Positions 1-5,850 of a stretch of 9,430 bases of DNA are shown here, one piece after another; position 1 is the stretch's first letter; the number at the start of each line of letters is the position of its first letter. Origin of the DNA: Lysobacteraceae bacterium (GTDB lineage: Bacteria > Pseudomonadota > Gammaproteobacteria > Xanthomonadales > Xanthomonadaceae); contig JAIXTZ010000350.1 in assembly GCA_027483745.1 (NCBI GenBank), positions 1 to 9,430 of the forward strand, written 5' to 3'. A program made the translations under genes and the position numbers. Below the pieces are notes generated by a model that ran no database searches, was not told the origin of the DNA, and saw only the letters and a program-made list of their open reading frames with translations.

Positions 1-1235
1 GCCAGCGAGCCGATGCCGCCGATCTGGATGGCGATCGAGGCGAAGTTGGCGAAGCCGCACAGCGCGTAGGTGAGGATGATGCGGCTCTCCTCGCTGATGG
101 CGCCGATGCCGGTGCCGACCGGCAGCTGCGAGAGCTGCAGGTAGGCGATGAACTCGTTGAGCACGATCTTCTGGCCGATCAGGCCGCCGGCGATGGCGGC
201 GTCGTCCCACGGAATGCCGATCACCCAGGCGATGGGCGACAGGATCGTGCCGAGGATGGTGCCGAGGTTCACCTGCACGCAGCCGTTGCCGGCTACCGCG
301 GCGAAGGCGGCATCGCTGACGCAGCGCGGGTCGTTGCCGCTGTTCAGCCAGGCGGTGAGGCCGACGGCGTTCGAGGCACCGCCGATCATCGCGTTGATCA
401 GCGCGATCAGGGCCACGAAGGCCAGCAGCATCGCGGCGATGTTGATGGCCAGCTTCACGCCGTCGGCCGCACCCGCCGCGGCGGCGTCGATGACGTTGGC
501 CGAGGTCTTCTCCACTTCCACCTTGACGCTGCCGCGGGTGAGTGGCTCCTGCGTCTCGGGGATCAGGATCTTCGCGACGAGGAAGGTGGCCGGCGCGGCC
601 ATGATCGAGGCGGCGAGGAAGTGCTTGGCGTAGAGCGCCTGCAGCTCCGGGTCGGTGCCGCCGAGCATCGCCACGTAGGTGGCCATCACGCCGCCCGCGA
701 TGTGGGCCATGCCGCCGATCATCATCGTGAGCAGCTCGGAGTCGGTCATGCGGCCGATGTAGGGGCGCACCGTGAGGGGGGCTTCCGTCTGGCCGATGAA
801 GACGCTGGCGCAGACGGAGGTGGTCTCCGCGCCGGAGAGCTTCATCACCTTGGTGATGGCCCAGGCCATCCCCTTGACCACCAGCTGCAGGATGCCGAGG
901 TGGTAGAGGATGGCGGTGATGGCGGCGAAGAAGATCACCGTCGGCAGCACCTGGAAGACGAAGATGAAGCCGAATTTGTCTGCCGTCGCGAGGTCGCCGA
1001 AGATCATCTTCGCGCCCTCGGTGGTATAGGCCGAGAGCTTCACGAAGGCGTGGGCCGCGGTGCCGAAGATCGCTTCGCCGAAGGGCGTCAGCAGCACGAA
1101 GGCCGCGAACAGCACCTGGATGACCATGCCACTGCCCACCAGCCGCCAGTCGACCTGCTTCTTGTGGCTGGAGAACAGCCAGGCGATGCCCACGAGGACG
1201 AACAGGCCAAACAGGCCGAAAAGGATCTGTGACAT
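1..1235 (-). CDS. nupC: NupC-type concentrative nucleoside transporter, partial (C-terminus off the left edge)
   Basis: Inner-membrane Na+- or H+-coupled importer of nucleosides (CNT family). I translated the minus strand from the ATG at 1235-1233 without meeting a stop: 411 complete codons run to the window edge, so perhaps 15-25 C-terminal residues are missing by comparison with the usual length. Hydrophobic helices alternate with family signatures: GQTEAPL at residues 148-154 (the HP1 nucleoside/Na+ site, Q149-T150-E151), [12 protein letters not shown] at 354-365 (matches the CNT GxKxxxNEFVA motif) and [12 protein letters not shown] at 395-406 (HP2, with the Asn and Ser that contact ribose in the Vibrio cholerae CNT structure). 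No good Shine-Dalgarno precedes the ATG, and no other in-frame start is seen upstream. It lies 79 bases downstream of the Mn exporter on the same strand, so co-transcription is possible but unproven. Substrate range (pyrimidine versus broad) cannot be read from this. Confidence 0.93.
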   Translation of the reverse strand, partial: MSQILFGLFGLFVLVGIAWLFSSHKKQVDWRLVGSGMVIQVLFAAFVLLTPFGEAIFGTAAHAFVKLSAYTTEGAKMIFGDLATADKFGFIFVFQVLPTVIFFAAITAILYHLGILQLVVKGMAWAITKVMKLSGAETTSVCASVFIGQTEAPLTVRPYIGRMTDSELLTMMIGGMAHIAGGVMATYVAMLGGTDPELQALYAKHFLAASIMAAPATFLVAKILIPETQEPLTRGSVKVEVEKTSANVIDAAAAGAADGVKLAINIAAMLLAFVALIALINAMIGGASNAVGLTAWLNSGNDPRCVSDAAFAAVAGNGCVQVNLGTILGTILSPIAWVIGIPWDDAAIAGGLIGQKIVLNEFIAYLQLSQLPVGTGIGAISEESRIILTYALCGFANFASIAIQIGGIGSL

Positions 1236-1250
1236 CGGGATGACCGGATT

Positions 1251-1295
1251 GGGAACCGGGGCAGGGTAGGGGGTCGGGGCGGGGCGGGCAATGGG
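1251..1295 (+). other. G-quadruplex-prone tract between the two transporter genes
   Basis: Eight runs of three to five G (starting at 1251, 1258, 1264, 1269, 1276, 1281, 1286 and 1293) are separated by loops of one to four bases, which exceeds the classical four-run quadruplex rule. The G-rich strand is the plus strand, i.e. the template for the minus-strand genes on either side. The nascent RNA is therefore C-rich and G-poor, the kind of composition that Rho favours. It fills most of the 79-base gap between the Mn exporter stop and the nucleoside transporter start. The motif is seen directly; folding or a termination role is inference. Confidence 0.6.
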
Positions 1296-1314
1296 CGCTG
1301 CCGCCGCCCGGGGC

Positions 1315-1884
1315 TCAGCCGCCCAGACCCTGCATCGCCACCCAGACAGCCAAGACCGCGAATAGCGCCGCTGCCGTGTAGCGCGCGGCCGTCAGCGGCA
1401 GGCGGTCGGAGTAGCGATGGCCGAGCAGCACCACCGGGCCGTTGGCCAGCAGCATGCCGAGGCTGGTGCCGGCCACGACCTGCCACAGCGGCTGGTACTT
1501 GGCGGCCAGCACGACCGTGGCGATCTGGGTCTTGTCGCCGATCTCGACGATGAAGAAAGCGACCGTGGTGGCGAGGAAGGCGCCGAAGCGCGAGGGCTTC
1601 GGCGCTTCGTCGTCATCCATCTTGTCCGGGATGAGGGTCCAAGCGGCGACGGCGGCAAAGCAGGCGACCACGCCCCACTTCAGCACCTCGGGCGAGACCA
1701 GCGAGGCCACCCAGGCCCCGGCCCAGCCGGCCAGCGCGTGGTTGGCGAGCGTGGCGACGGCGATGCCGGCGACGATCGCCCAGGGCTGGCGGTAGCGCGC
1801 CGCGAGGATCAGCGCGAGCAGCATGGTCTTGTCGCCGATCTCGGCGATCGCGACGGCGGCGGTGGAAACGAAGAGGGCGTCCAT
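1315..1884 (-). CDS. TMEM165/GDT1 (UPF0016) family manganese exporter
   Basis: A 189-residue inner-membrane protein, the usual size for bacterial UPF0016 members such as Vibrio cholerae MneA, which exports Mn2+. It is an inverted-repeat protein: the hallmark E-x-G-D-K-T motif occurs twice, as EIGDKT at residues 15-20 and 114-119. Each lies in the first helix of a three-helix half, and together they form the cation path. Hydrophobic segments fall at about 5-28, 36-60, 68-86, 101-126, 134-156 and 167-186. The loop after the third helix is acidic (residues 88-93, with five Asp/Glu). The ATG at 1884 is chosen because GGAG (1893-1890) sits five bases upstream and the first helix motif follows at once. 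The upstream yybP-ykoY riboswitch independently supports Mn2+ as substrate and predicts induction by high Mn2+. Ca2+ or H+ exchange, known for eukaryotic relatives, is not excluded. Confidence 0.93.
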   Translation of the reverse strand: MDALFVSTAAVAIAEIGDKTMLLALILAARYRQPWAIVAGIAVATLANHALAGWAGAWVASLVSPEVLKWGVVACFAAVAAWTLIPDKMDDDEAPKPSRFGAFLATTVAFFIVEIGDKTQIATVVLAAKYQPLWQVVAGTSLGMLLANGPVVLLGHRYSDRLPLTAARYTAAALFAVLAVWVAMQGLGG

Positions 1885-1932
1885 CGGGGCTCCATTCGAC
1901 CGGGCAGCAGGGCGGAAGACAACGAAGACCGT

Positions 1933-1959
1933 GCGGGCGGCCCGGTCACAGGCGCCCGC
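1933..1959 (-). promoter_or_regulatory. GC-rich hairpin just downstream of the riboswitch aptamer
   Basis: On the minus strand GCGGGCG (1959-1953) and CGCCCGC (1939-1933) form a perfect 7-bp stem with a 13-base loop. It begins five bases after the aptamer P1 stem and lies about 50 bases before the exporter start codon. The bases after it are mixed (GGTCTTCGTTGTCTTCC), T-rich but without a clean U-run, so it is a poor intrinsic terminator. It may be part of the expression platform or only leader structure. Confidence 0.4.
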
Positions 1960-1964
1960 GAGGT

Positions 1965-2082
1965 CTCCGGTCTTGCCCGCTGCCGCACGGCGTGGCCGTG
2001 GCGGAGGTCGCGCGCCATGGCCGGTTCAGGCCAAGCATGTTGACGCGCGGTGCCGATGGACTGGCAGGGCTACTCCCCGAAG
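1965..2082 (-). promoter_or_regulatory. yybP-ykoY manganese riboswitch
   Basis: The leader of the GDT1 gene contains the conserved yybP-ykoY parts in order. P1 is CTTCGG (2082-2077) pairing with CCGGAG (1970-1965), with one G-U. The 5' L1 segment is GGAGTAGC directly after P1 (2076-2069), matching the family GGGGAGTAGC. P2 is CCCTGCC pairing with GGCAGCGGG, with a bulge. L3 is GTCAACATG (2044-2036), the conserved UCAACA loop segment. A GGCC/GGCC hairpin follows within P3, then a CACGGC/GCCGTG hairpin, and the 3' side of L1 is GCAAGACC. Known members (E. coli mntP and alx, L. lactis yybP) bind Mn2+ between L1 and L3 and turn on Mn2+ exporter genes. Here it precedes a UPF0016 exporter, a known partner class. 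I could not run a covariance model, but the combination of motifs is specific. Confidence 0.92.
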
Positions 2083-2090
2083 GGACGCGA

Positions 2091-2119
2091 AGTGTAGAGC
2101 GCAGTGGCACGGCTGTCGA
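2091..2119 (-). promoter_or_regulatory. Sigma-70-type promoter of the riboswitch transcript
   Basis: On the minus strand TCGACA (2119-2114) resembles the -35 box TTGACA, and TACACT (2096-2091) resembles the -10 box TATAAT, with an ideal 17-base spacer. Transcription would start near 2084, within a few bases of the 5' end of riboswitch stem P1 (2082). That agreement is the main support, since neither hexamer is perfect. Confidence 0.65.
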
Positions 2120-2189
2120 ACGCCGGCCGGGAACACACGCCCGCTTCGCTAGACTCCGCGGCCTCCGCACCGATTCAACGAGGTCTCCC

Positions 2190-3161
2190 ATGCTCTACCG
2201 TCGTCTTGGCCGCACCGGCCTTCAGGTCTCCGCGCTGTCCTTCGGCGCCTGGGTCACGTTCGGCACCGCGGTGGGCCGCGAGGAAGCGCGTCGGCTGATC
2301 ACCCAGGCCTTCGATGCCGGCATCAATCTCTTCGACAACGCCGAGAACTACGCCAAAGGCGACGCCGAACGGATCATGGGCGACGTCTTGGCCGACATGC
2401 GCTTTCCGCGCGATGCCTATGCCGTCACCAGCAAGGCCTTCTTCGGCTCTGCGAGCGATCCCTCGCCGATGCAGAAGGGACTGTCGCGCAAGCACGTACG
2501 CGACGCCTGCGATGCGGCGCTGAAGCGGCTTCGCATCGACTATCTCGACCTGTTCTTCTGCCATCGCCCCGATCCGGAGACCCCGATCGAGGAGACCGTG
2601 TGGGCGATGGACCAGCTCGTCCGCGCCGGCAAGGTGCTGTACTGGGGCACGTCGGAGTGGTCGGCCGACGCCATCGCCGAGGCCGATCGCATCGCCAAGG
2701 CGCACCACCTCATCGGACCGAGCATGGAGCAGCCGCAGTACAGCCTGCTGCATCGTGAGCGGGTCGAGCGGGAATACGCACCGCTGTACGAAACGATCGG
2801 CCTCGGCACGACGACGTGGTCGCCGCTGGCCTCGGGCCTGCTCACCGGCAAATACGCGGGCGGCATTCCGGCCGGTTCGCGGCTGGCGACGCCGGGTTAC
2901 GAATGGCTGCAGAAGAAGGTGCAGGGCGACGACGGTGCAGCGGCGTTGTCGCGTGTGCGGCGGTTCGTCTCCGTGGCGAATGAACTCGGCGTCGAGCCGG
3001 CGCCGTTGGCCATCGCGTGGTGCTTGGCGAACCCGCGGGTCTCCAGCGTGATCCTCGGCGCGACGAAGCCCGAACAGCTCGCACAGAACCTGAGCGCGCT
3101 CGACGTGTTGCCGAAGATCGACGTCGCGACGAAGGCGCGCCTCGAAGCGGCCGTCGCCTGA
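2190..3161 (+). CDS. Kv-beta-like aldo/keto reductase (AKR6-type)
   Basis: A 323-residue cytosolic NADPH-dependent oxidoreductase with a TIM-barrel fold. The catalytic tetrad is visible: D49 in LFDNAENY, Y54, K82 in TSKAFF and H125 in FCHRPD. The segments GLSRKHVRDACDAALKRL, HRPDPETPIEETVWAM, YWGTSEWSA, MEQPQYSLLHRERVE and WSPLASGLLTGKY are those of potassium-channel beta-subunit-like AKRs rather than YeaE- or Tas-type enzymes, and the length is normal. I start at the ATG at 2190 (AGG at 2181-2183, seven bases upstream). The frame stays open up to 1992, but that extension runs antisense through the Mn riboswitch and has no AKR character. It is divergent from the Mn exporter, with 305 bases between start codons. 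The physiological substrate is unknown; aldehyde or methylglyoxal-type carbonyl detoxification is usual for the family. Confidence 0.92.
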   Translation: MLYRRLGRTGLQVSALSFGAWVTFGTAVGREEARRLITQAFDAGINLFDNAENYAKGDAERIMGDVLADMRFPRDAYAVTSKAFFGSASDPSPMQKGLSRKHVRDACDAALKRLRIDYLDLFFCHRPDPETPIEETVWAMDQLVRAGKVLYWGTSEWSADAIAEADRIAKAHHLIGPSMEQPQYSLLHRERVEREYAPLYETIGLGTTTWSPLASGLLTGKYAGGIPAGSRLATPGYEWLQKKVQGDDGAAALSRVRRFVSVANELGVEPAPLAIAWCLANPRVSSVILGATKPEQLAQNLSALDVLPKIDVATKARLEAAVA

Positions 3162-3195
3162 CCAAGCCGGGGCAGGGGGGGGGCTTCCCCCTTGG
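3162..3195 (+). other. Hairpin with a nine-G run after the aldo/keto reductase
   Basis: CCAAG (3162-3166) can pair with CTTGG (3191-3195), and inside it part of an uninterrupted run of nine G (3175-3183) can pair with the five C at 3187-3191. This starts at the base after the reductase stop codon and could end that transcript, but no U-run follows. The terminator reading is therefore weak. Confidence 0.35.
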
Positions 3196-3198
3196 GTG

Positions 3199-3229
3199 TT
3201 GACACTCAAATGAGAATCAGTAGCATTTG
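3199..3229 (+). promoter_or_regulatory. Fur-box promoter of the hemP operon
   Basis: A consensus -35 TTGACA (3199-3204), a 16-base spacer and TAGCAT (3221-3226, four of six to TATAAT) make a sigma-70 promoter. A Fur-type operator at 3207-3229 covers the spacer and -10. Its outer arms CAAATG and CATTTG are a perfect inverted repeat, and the core TGAGAATCAGTAGCATT closely resembles the gammaproteobacterial Fur site form TGAGAATCATTCTCATT. Fur-Fe2+ bound here would exclude RNA polymerase, so the heme operon downstream should be induced by iron limitation. The start codon of hemP lies 40 bases after the -10 box. Confidence 0.8.
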
Positions 3230-3265
3230 CGTTGCCCACCACCCCCGTCCCATCCGGAGTGCGCC

Positions 3266-3466
3266 ATGCCCGTCGTCGATGTGCCCCCGCTTCCCCCCAG
3301 CTCGGCCCGCCTGATGGCGGCCCACCGCCCCGCCCCGGCGTTGCACGCGCCGGCGGTCGATAGCCGCCTGTTGCTCAATGGCGCGCGTGAGATCGAGATC
3401 GTTCACGGCGACAAGGTCTACCGCCTGCGCCACACGCGGAACGACAAGCTGATCCTCGTGAAGTGA
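3266..3466 (+). CDS. hemP: Hemin uptake protein HemP
   Basis: A 66-residue cytoplasmic protein of the HemP/HmuP family. These small proteins are found at heme-uptake loci; in Bradyrhizobium and Burkholderia HmuP/HemP is needed for activating expression of the heme receptor gene. The family core is complete at residues 33-66: SRLLLNGAREIEIVHGD followed by KVYRLRHTRNDKLILVK, with the expected YRLR and KLILVK ending. The first 30 or so residues are a Pro/Ala-rich tail of no clear fold. The ATG at 3266 is chosen for its GGAG at 3256-3259, six bases upstream. An in-frame upstream ATG at 3227 lies inside the Fur box and cannot be the start if the predicted promoter is right. First gene of the Fur-controlled operon, 110 bases before the receptor gene. 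Confidence 0.93.
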   Translation: MPVVDVPPLPPSSARLMAAHRPAPALHAPAVDSRLLLNGAREIEIVHGDKVYRLRHTRNDKLILVK

Positions 3467-3490
3467 TGCGGAACCCGTAAGCCCCCACAC

Positions 3491-3506
3491 GCCGTCGCTC
3501 GACGGC
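3491..3506 (+). other. Hairpin between hemP and the receptor gene
   Basis: GCCGTC, loop GCTC, GACGGC forms a perfect six-bp stem (eight bases of dyad on each side if the loop is ignored). It lies 24 bases after the hemP stop, in the 110-base gap before the TonB receptor. No U-run follows, so it is not a classical terminator. It could modulate mRNA decay or differential expression of the two genes. Confidence 0.35.
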
Positions 3507-3576
3507 CCGGTCGCCAGCCCCGGTTTCCTCCGGACGCCCGCTCCGCCGGTTCCTTTCCGAACCCCTGGAGTTGTCC

Positions 3577-5808
3577 ATGCGTCCCCGCTGCCTCGCGGTC
3601 GCGGTCGGCCTCGCGCTGTCCGCCCCGCTGTGTCCTTCGACGGTCCTTGCCCGGCCGTCCCCGTCCCCCCAACCTGAGCCGGCCACGCTTGACGCGGTCC
3701 TCGTCGTCGCCACCCGCAATGAGGGGGCCATCGCCGAGGCGCCGGCCACCGTCGCCGTCGTTCCGCGGCAGGAGATCGAGCGCACGCAGGCGCAGGACCT
3801 GCGCGAGCTGTTCCGCTACGAACCTTCGGTGTCGGTGAGTGGTGGCTACGGCCGTTTCGGGCTCGGCGATGTGCGGATCCGCGGCCTCGGGGGCAATCGC
3901 GTCCAGCTGCAGGTGGACGGGGTGAGCGTTGCCGATGCCTTCAGCATCGGGAGCTTTGCCAATGCCGACCGCGATGCCGTCGATGTCGCCATCCTCAAGC
4001 AGGCGGAAGTGCTGCGTGGTCCCGCCAGTGCGCTCTACGGTTCCGATGCGCTTGGTGGCACGGTTCGCTTCGTCACCCTCGATCCCATCGACCTGCTCGA
4101 GGGCGTCGATGGCTTCAGCGGACGGGTGCGGGCCGGGGCCTCCAGCGTCGACGACAGCACGCGCCTCGGGCTGACGATGGCGGGCCGCGATGGTGGTTGG
4201 TCGTGGCTGTTGCACGCGCAGGCCCGCGATGGCCACGAGACCGAGAACGCCGGTGGCAACGAGGCGGCCGACGCCACGCGCACGGCGGCGAATCCCAGCG
4301 AGCAGCAGCAGCAGGCCGTGCTCGGCAAGCTGCTCTACGACCTTGGCGATGGCCACCGGTTGCGGCTGACGGTGGATGCTGGAGAAACCACGGCCACGAC
4401 CAGCGTGCTGTCGGCGCGCGCCGATACGGTTGTTTTCGGCCAGCGCGTGCGCGTGCAATCGCTTGATGCGGACGATCGCAAGACCCGGGCCAGGGTGTCA
4501 CTGGATGGCGTGCATGCGATCGACGGTGCGATGGCCGACACGGTGCGCTGGCAGTGGCACCGCCAGGACAGCACGACCGAGCAGGCCACGTTCGAACAGC
4601 GTGCCTCGATCATCGCCAACGCGGCCGTGAATCCCACGCGGCGCGAGCGCCTGTTCGATTTCTTCCAGCGCGAGGATGGCCTGGAGCTGGTGGCCGACAA
4701 GGCGCTCGGCGCGGTCAATCTGCTCTACGGCGTCCAAGCCACGGAAACGGACATCCGGCAGAAGCGTGATGGCCGGAGCGTCAATCTGACGACCGGGGCG
4801 GTGAGCGGCACCATCTTCCCCGACGTCTTCCCGGTCCGCGACTTCCCGGTGAGCCGCACCCGCGAATGGGCGCTGTTCGCGCAGGCGGACATCGCACTGC
4901 TCGACGGCGCGCTGCGACTCGTTCCTGCGCTGCGCTACGACGACTACCGGCTCGCCCCGTCGCTCGATCCGATCTTCGCTGGGGACAACCCCGGCTTCGT
5001 GCCGGTGGGGCTCGATGCGCAGCGCTGGAGCCCCAAGCTCGGGCTGGTCTGGTCGTTCAGCGACGCGATCTCGCTCTACGCCAACGCGGCCTCCGGCTTC
5101 CGTGCGCCGCCCTACGACGACGCCAACCTCGGCTTCACCAATGTGGCCTCCGGCTACGCGGCCTTGCCGAATCCAGACCTGAAACCCGAGACCAGCCGCG
5201 GCGTCGACGTCGGCCTGCGCGGCGAGCACGTGGCCTGGCAATGGACCGTTGCCGCACACGCCACGCGCTACCGGGATTTCATCGATTCCCGCCGCAACGT
5301 CGGCATCGACCCGGCGACCGGCCTCCTGCTGTTCCAGTCGGTGAACCGCGCGCGCGTCGACACCTGGGGCGCCGAAGCCAGTGCGCGCCTTGCGCTCGAC
5401 GATCTCGGCTGGCGCGGCGGCTACCTCCGATTCGCTGCCAGCCGGACGCGCGGCGTCGACCGAACCGCCGACCTCTGGCTGGCGTCGATCGATCCGCTGC
5501 GCGCCGTGCTCGGCGCGGGGTGGCGTGGTGACGCCGCGGGCGTCGAATTGGTTGCCAGCGCCGCGGCCCGGCAGCGGGACATCGGCGACGCGAGCGCCTT
5601 CGTGGCTCCTGGGTATGCGGTCATCGACGTGATCGCCGATTGGACGCTGTCGTCCACGTGGCGCGTCGAGGCGGCGGTGTTCAACGTCGGTGACCGTCGC
5701 GTGTGGGATGCCGCCGACACCGCCGGCGTTCCCGCCAGCTCGACCGTGCTCGATCGCTACACCCACGCTGGGCGCAACGCCCGCGTCACCCTCACGGCGT
5801 CGTTCTGA
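3577..5808 (+). CDS. TonB-dependent heme/hemoglobin-type outer membrane receptor
   Basis: A 743-residue outer-membrane beta-barrel that would import heme, or iron from a hemoprotein, using TonB energy. The signal peptide is residues 1-25 (MRPR, a hydrophobic stretch, cleavage near VLA-RP). The TonB box is around 38-45 (LDAVLVVA) and the plug about 46-168, with VRIRGLGGNRVQLQVDGV and VLRGPASALYGSDALGG. The barrel follows to the C-terminal Phe (TLTASF), standard for barrel insertion. FRAP (508-511) and NPDL (532-535) are the boxes characteristic of the heme/hemoglobin receptor class (TIGR01786-like; PhuR, HmuR). There is no histidine in the plug or between FRAP and NPDL, unlike the Yersinia HemR ligand pair. 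Start: the ATG at 3577 has GGAG (3567-3570) six bases upstream; the TTG at 3571 would overlap the spacing and is rejected. It sits between hemP and a DUF6607-like gene under Fur control. A substrate other than heme is possible. Confidence 0.92.
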   Translation: MRPRCLAVAVGLALSAPLCPSTVLARPSPSPQPEPATLDAVLVVATRNEGAIAEAPATVAVVPRQEIERTQAQDLRELFRYEPSVSVSGGYGRFGLGDVRIRGLGGNRVQLQVDGVSVADAFSIGSFANADRDAVDVAILKQAEVLRGPASALYGSDALGGTVRFVTLDPIDLLEGVDGFSGRVRAGASSVDDSTRLGLTMAGRDGGWSWLLHAQARDGHETENAGGNEAADATRTAANPSEQQQQAVLGKLLYDLGDGHRLRLTVDAGETTATTSVLSARADTVVFGQRVRVQSLDADDRKTRARVSLDGVHAIDGAMADTVRWQWHRQDSTTEQATFEQRASIIANAAVNPTRRERLFDFFQREDGLELVADKALGAVNLLYGVQATETDIRQKRDGRSVNLTTGAVSGTIFPDVFPVRDFPVSRTREWALFAQADIALLDGALRLVPALRYDDYRLAPSLDPIFAGDNPGFVPVGLDAQRWSPKLGLVWSFSDAISLYANAASGFRAPPYDDANLGFTNVASGYAALPNPDLKPETSRGVDVGLRGEHVAWQWTVAAHATRYRDFIDSRRNVGIDPATGLLLFQSVNRARVDTWGAEASARLALDDLGWRGGYLRFAASRTRGVDRTADLWLASIDPLRAVLGAGWRGDAAGVELVASAAARQRDIGDASAFVAPGYAVIDVIADWTLSSTWRVEAAVFNVGDRRVWDAADTAGVPASSTVLDRYTHAGRNARVTLTASF

Positions 5809-5850
5809 CGCCCGCCTCGAAGCCCTACGCCCGTTCCTTTGGAGATCGCC

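Noticed and set aside
621..1232. A 203-codon plus-strand frame opposite the nucleoside transporter
   Set aside because: His/Asp/Glu-rich shadow of a hydrophobic protein on the other strand; the CNT motifs are unmistakable on the minus strand.
1293..1309. Possible intrinsic terminator after the Mn exporter (GGGCG/CGCCC)
   Set aside because: Only a five-bp stem with no U-run after it on the minus strand; transcript separation, if any, is more likely Rho- or G-quadruplex-related.
1992..2189. N-terminal extension of the aldo/keto reductase
   Set aside because: It would add 66 residues with no AKR similarity, overlapping the antisense riboswitch; the ATG at 2190 has a ribosome site and gives the canonical YRRLGRTGLQVS start.
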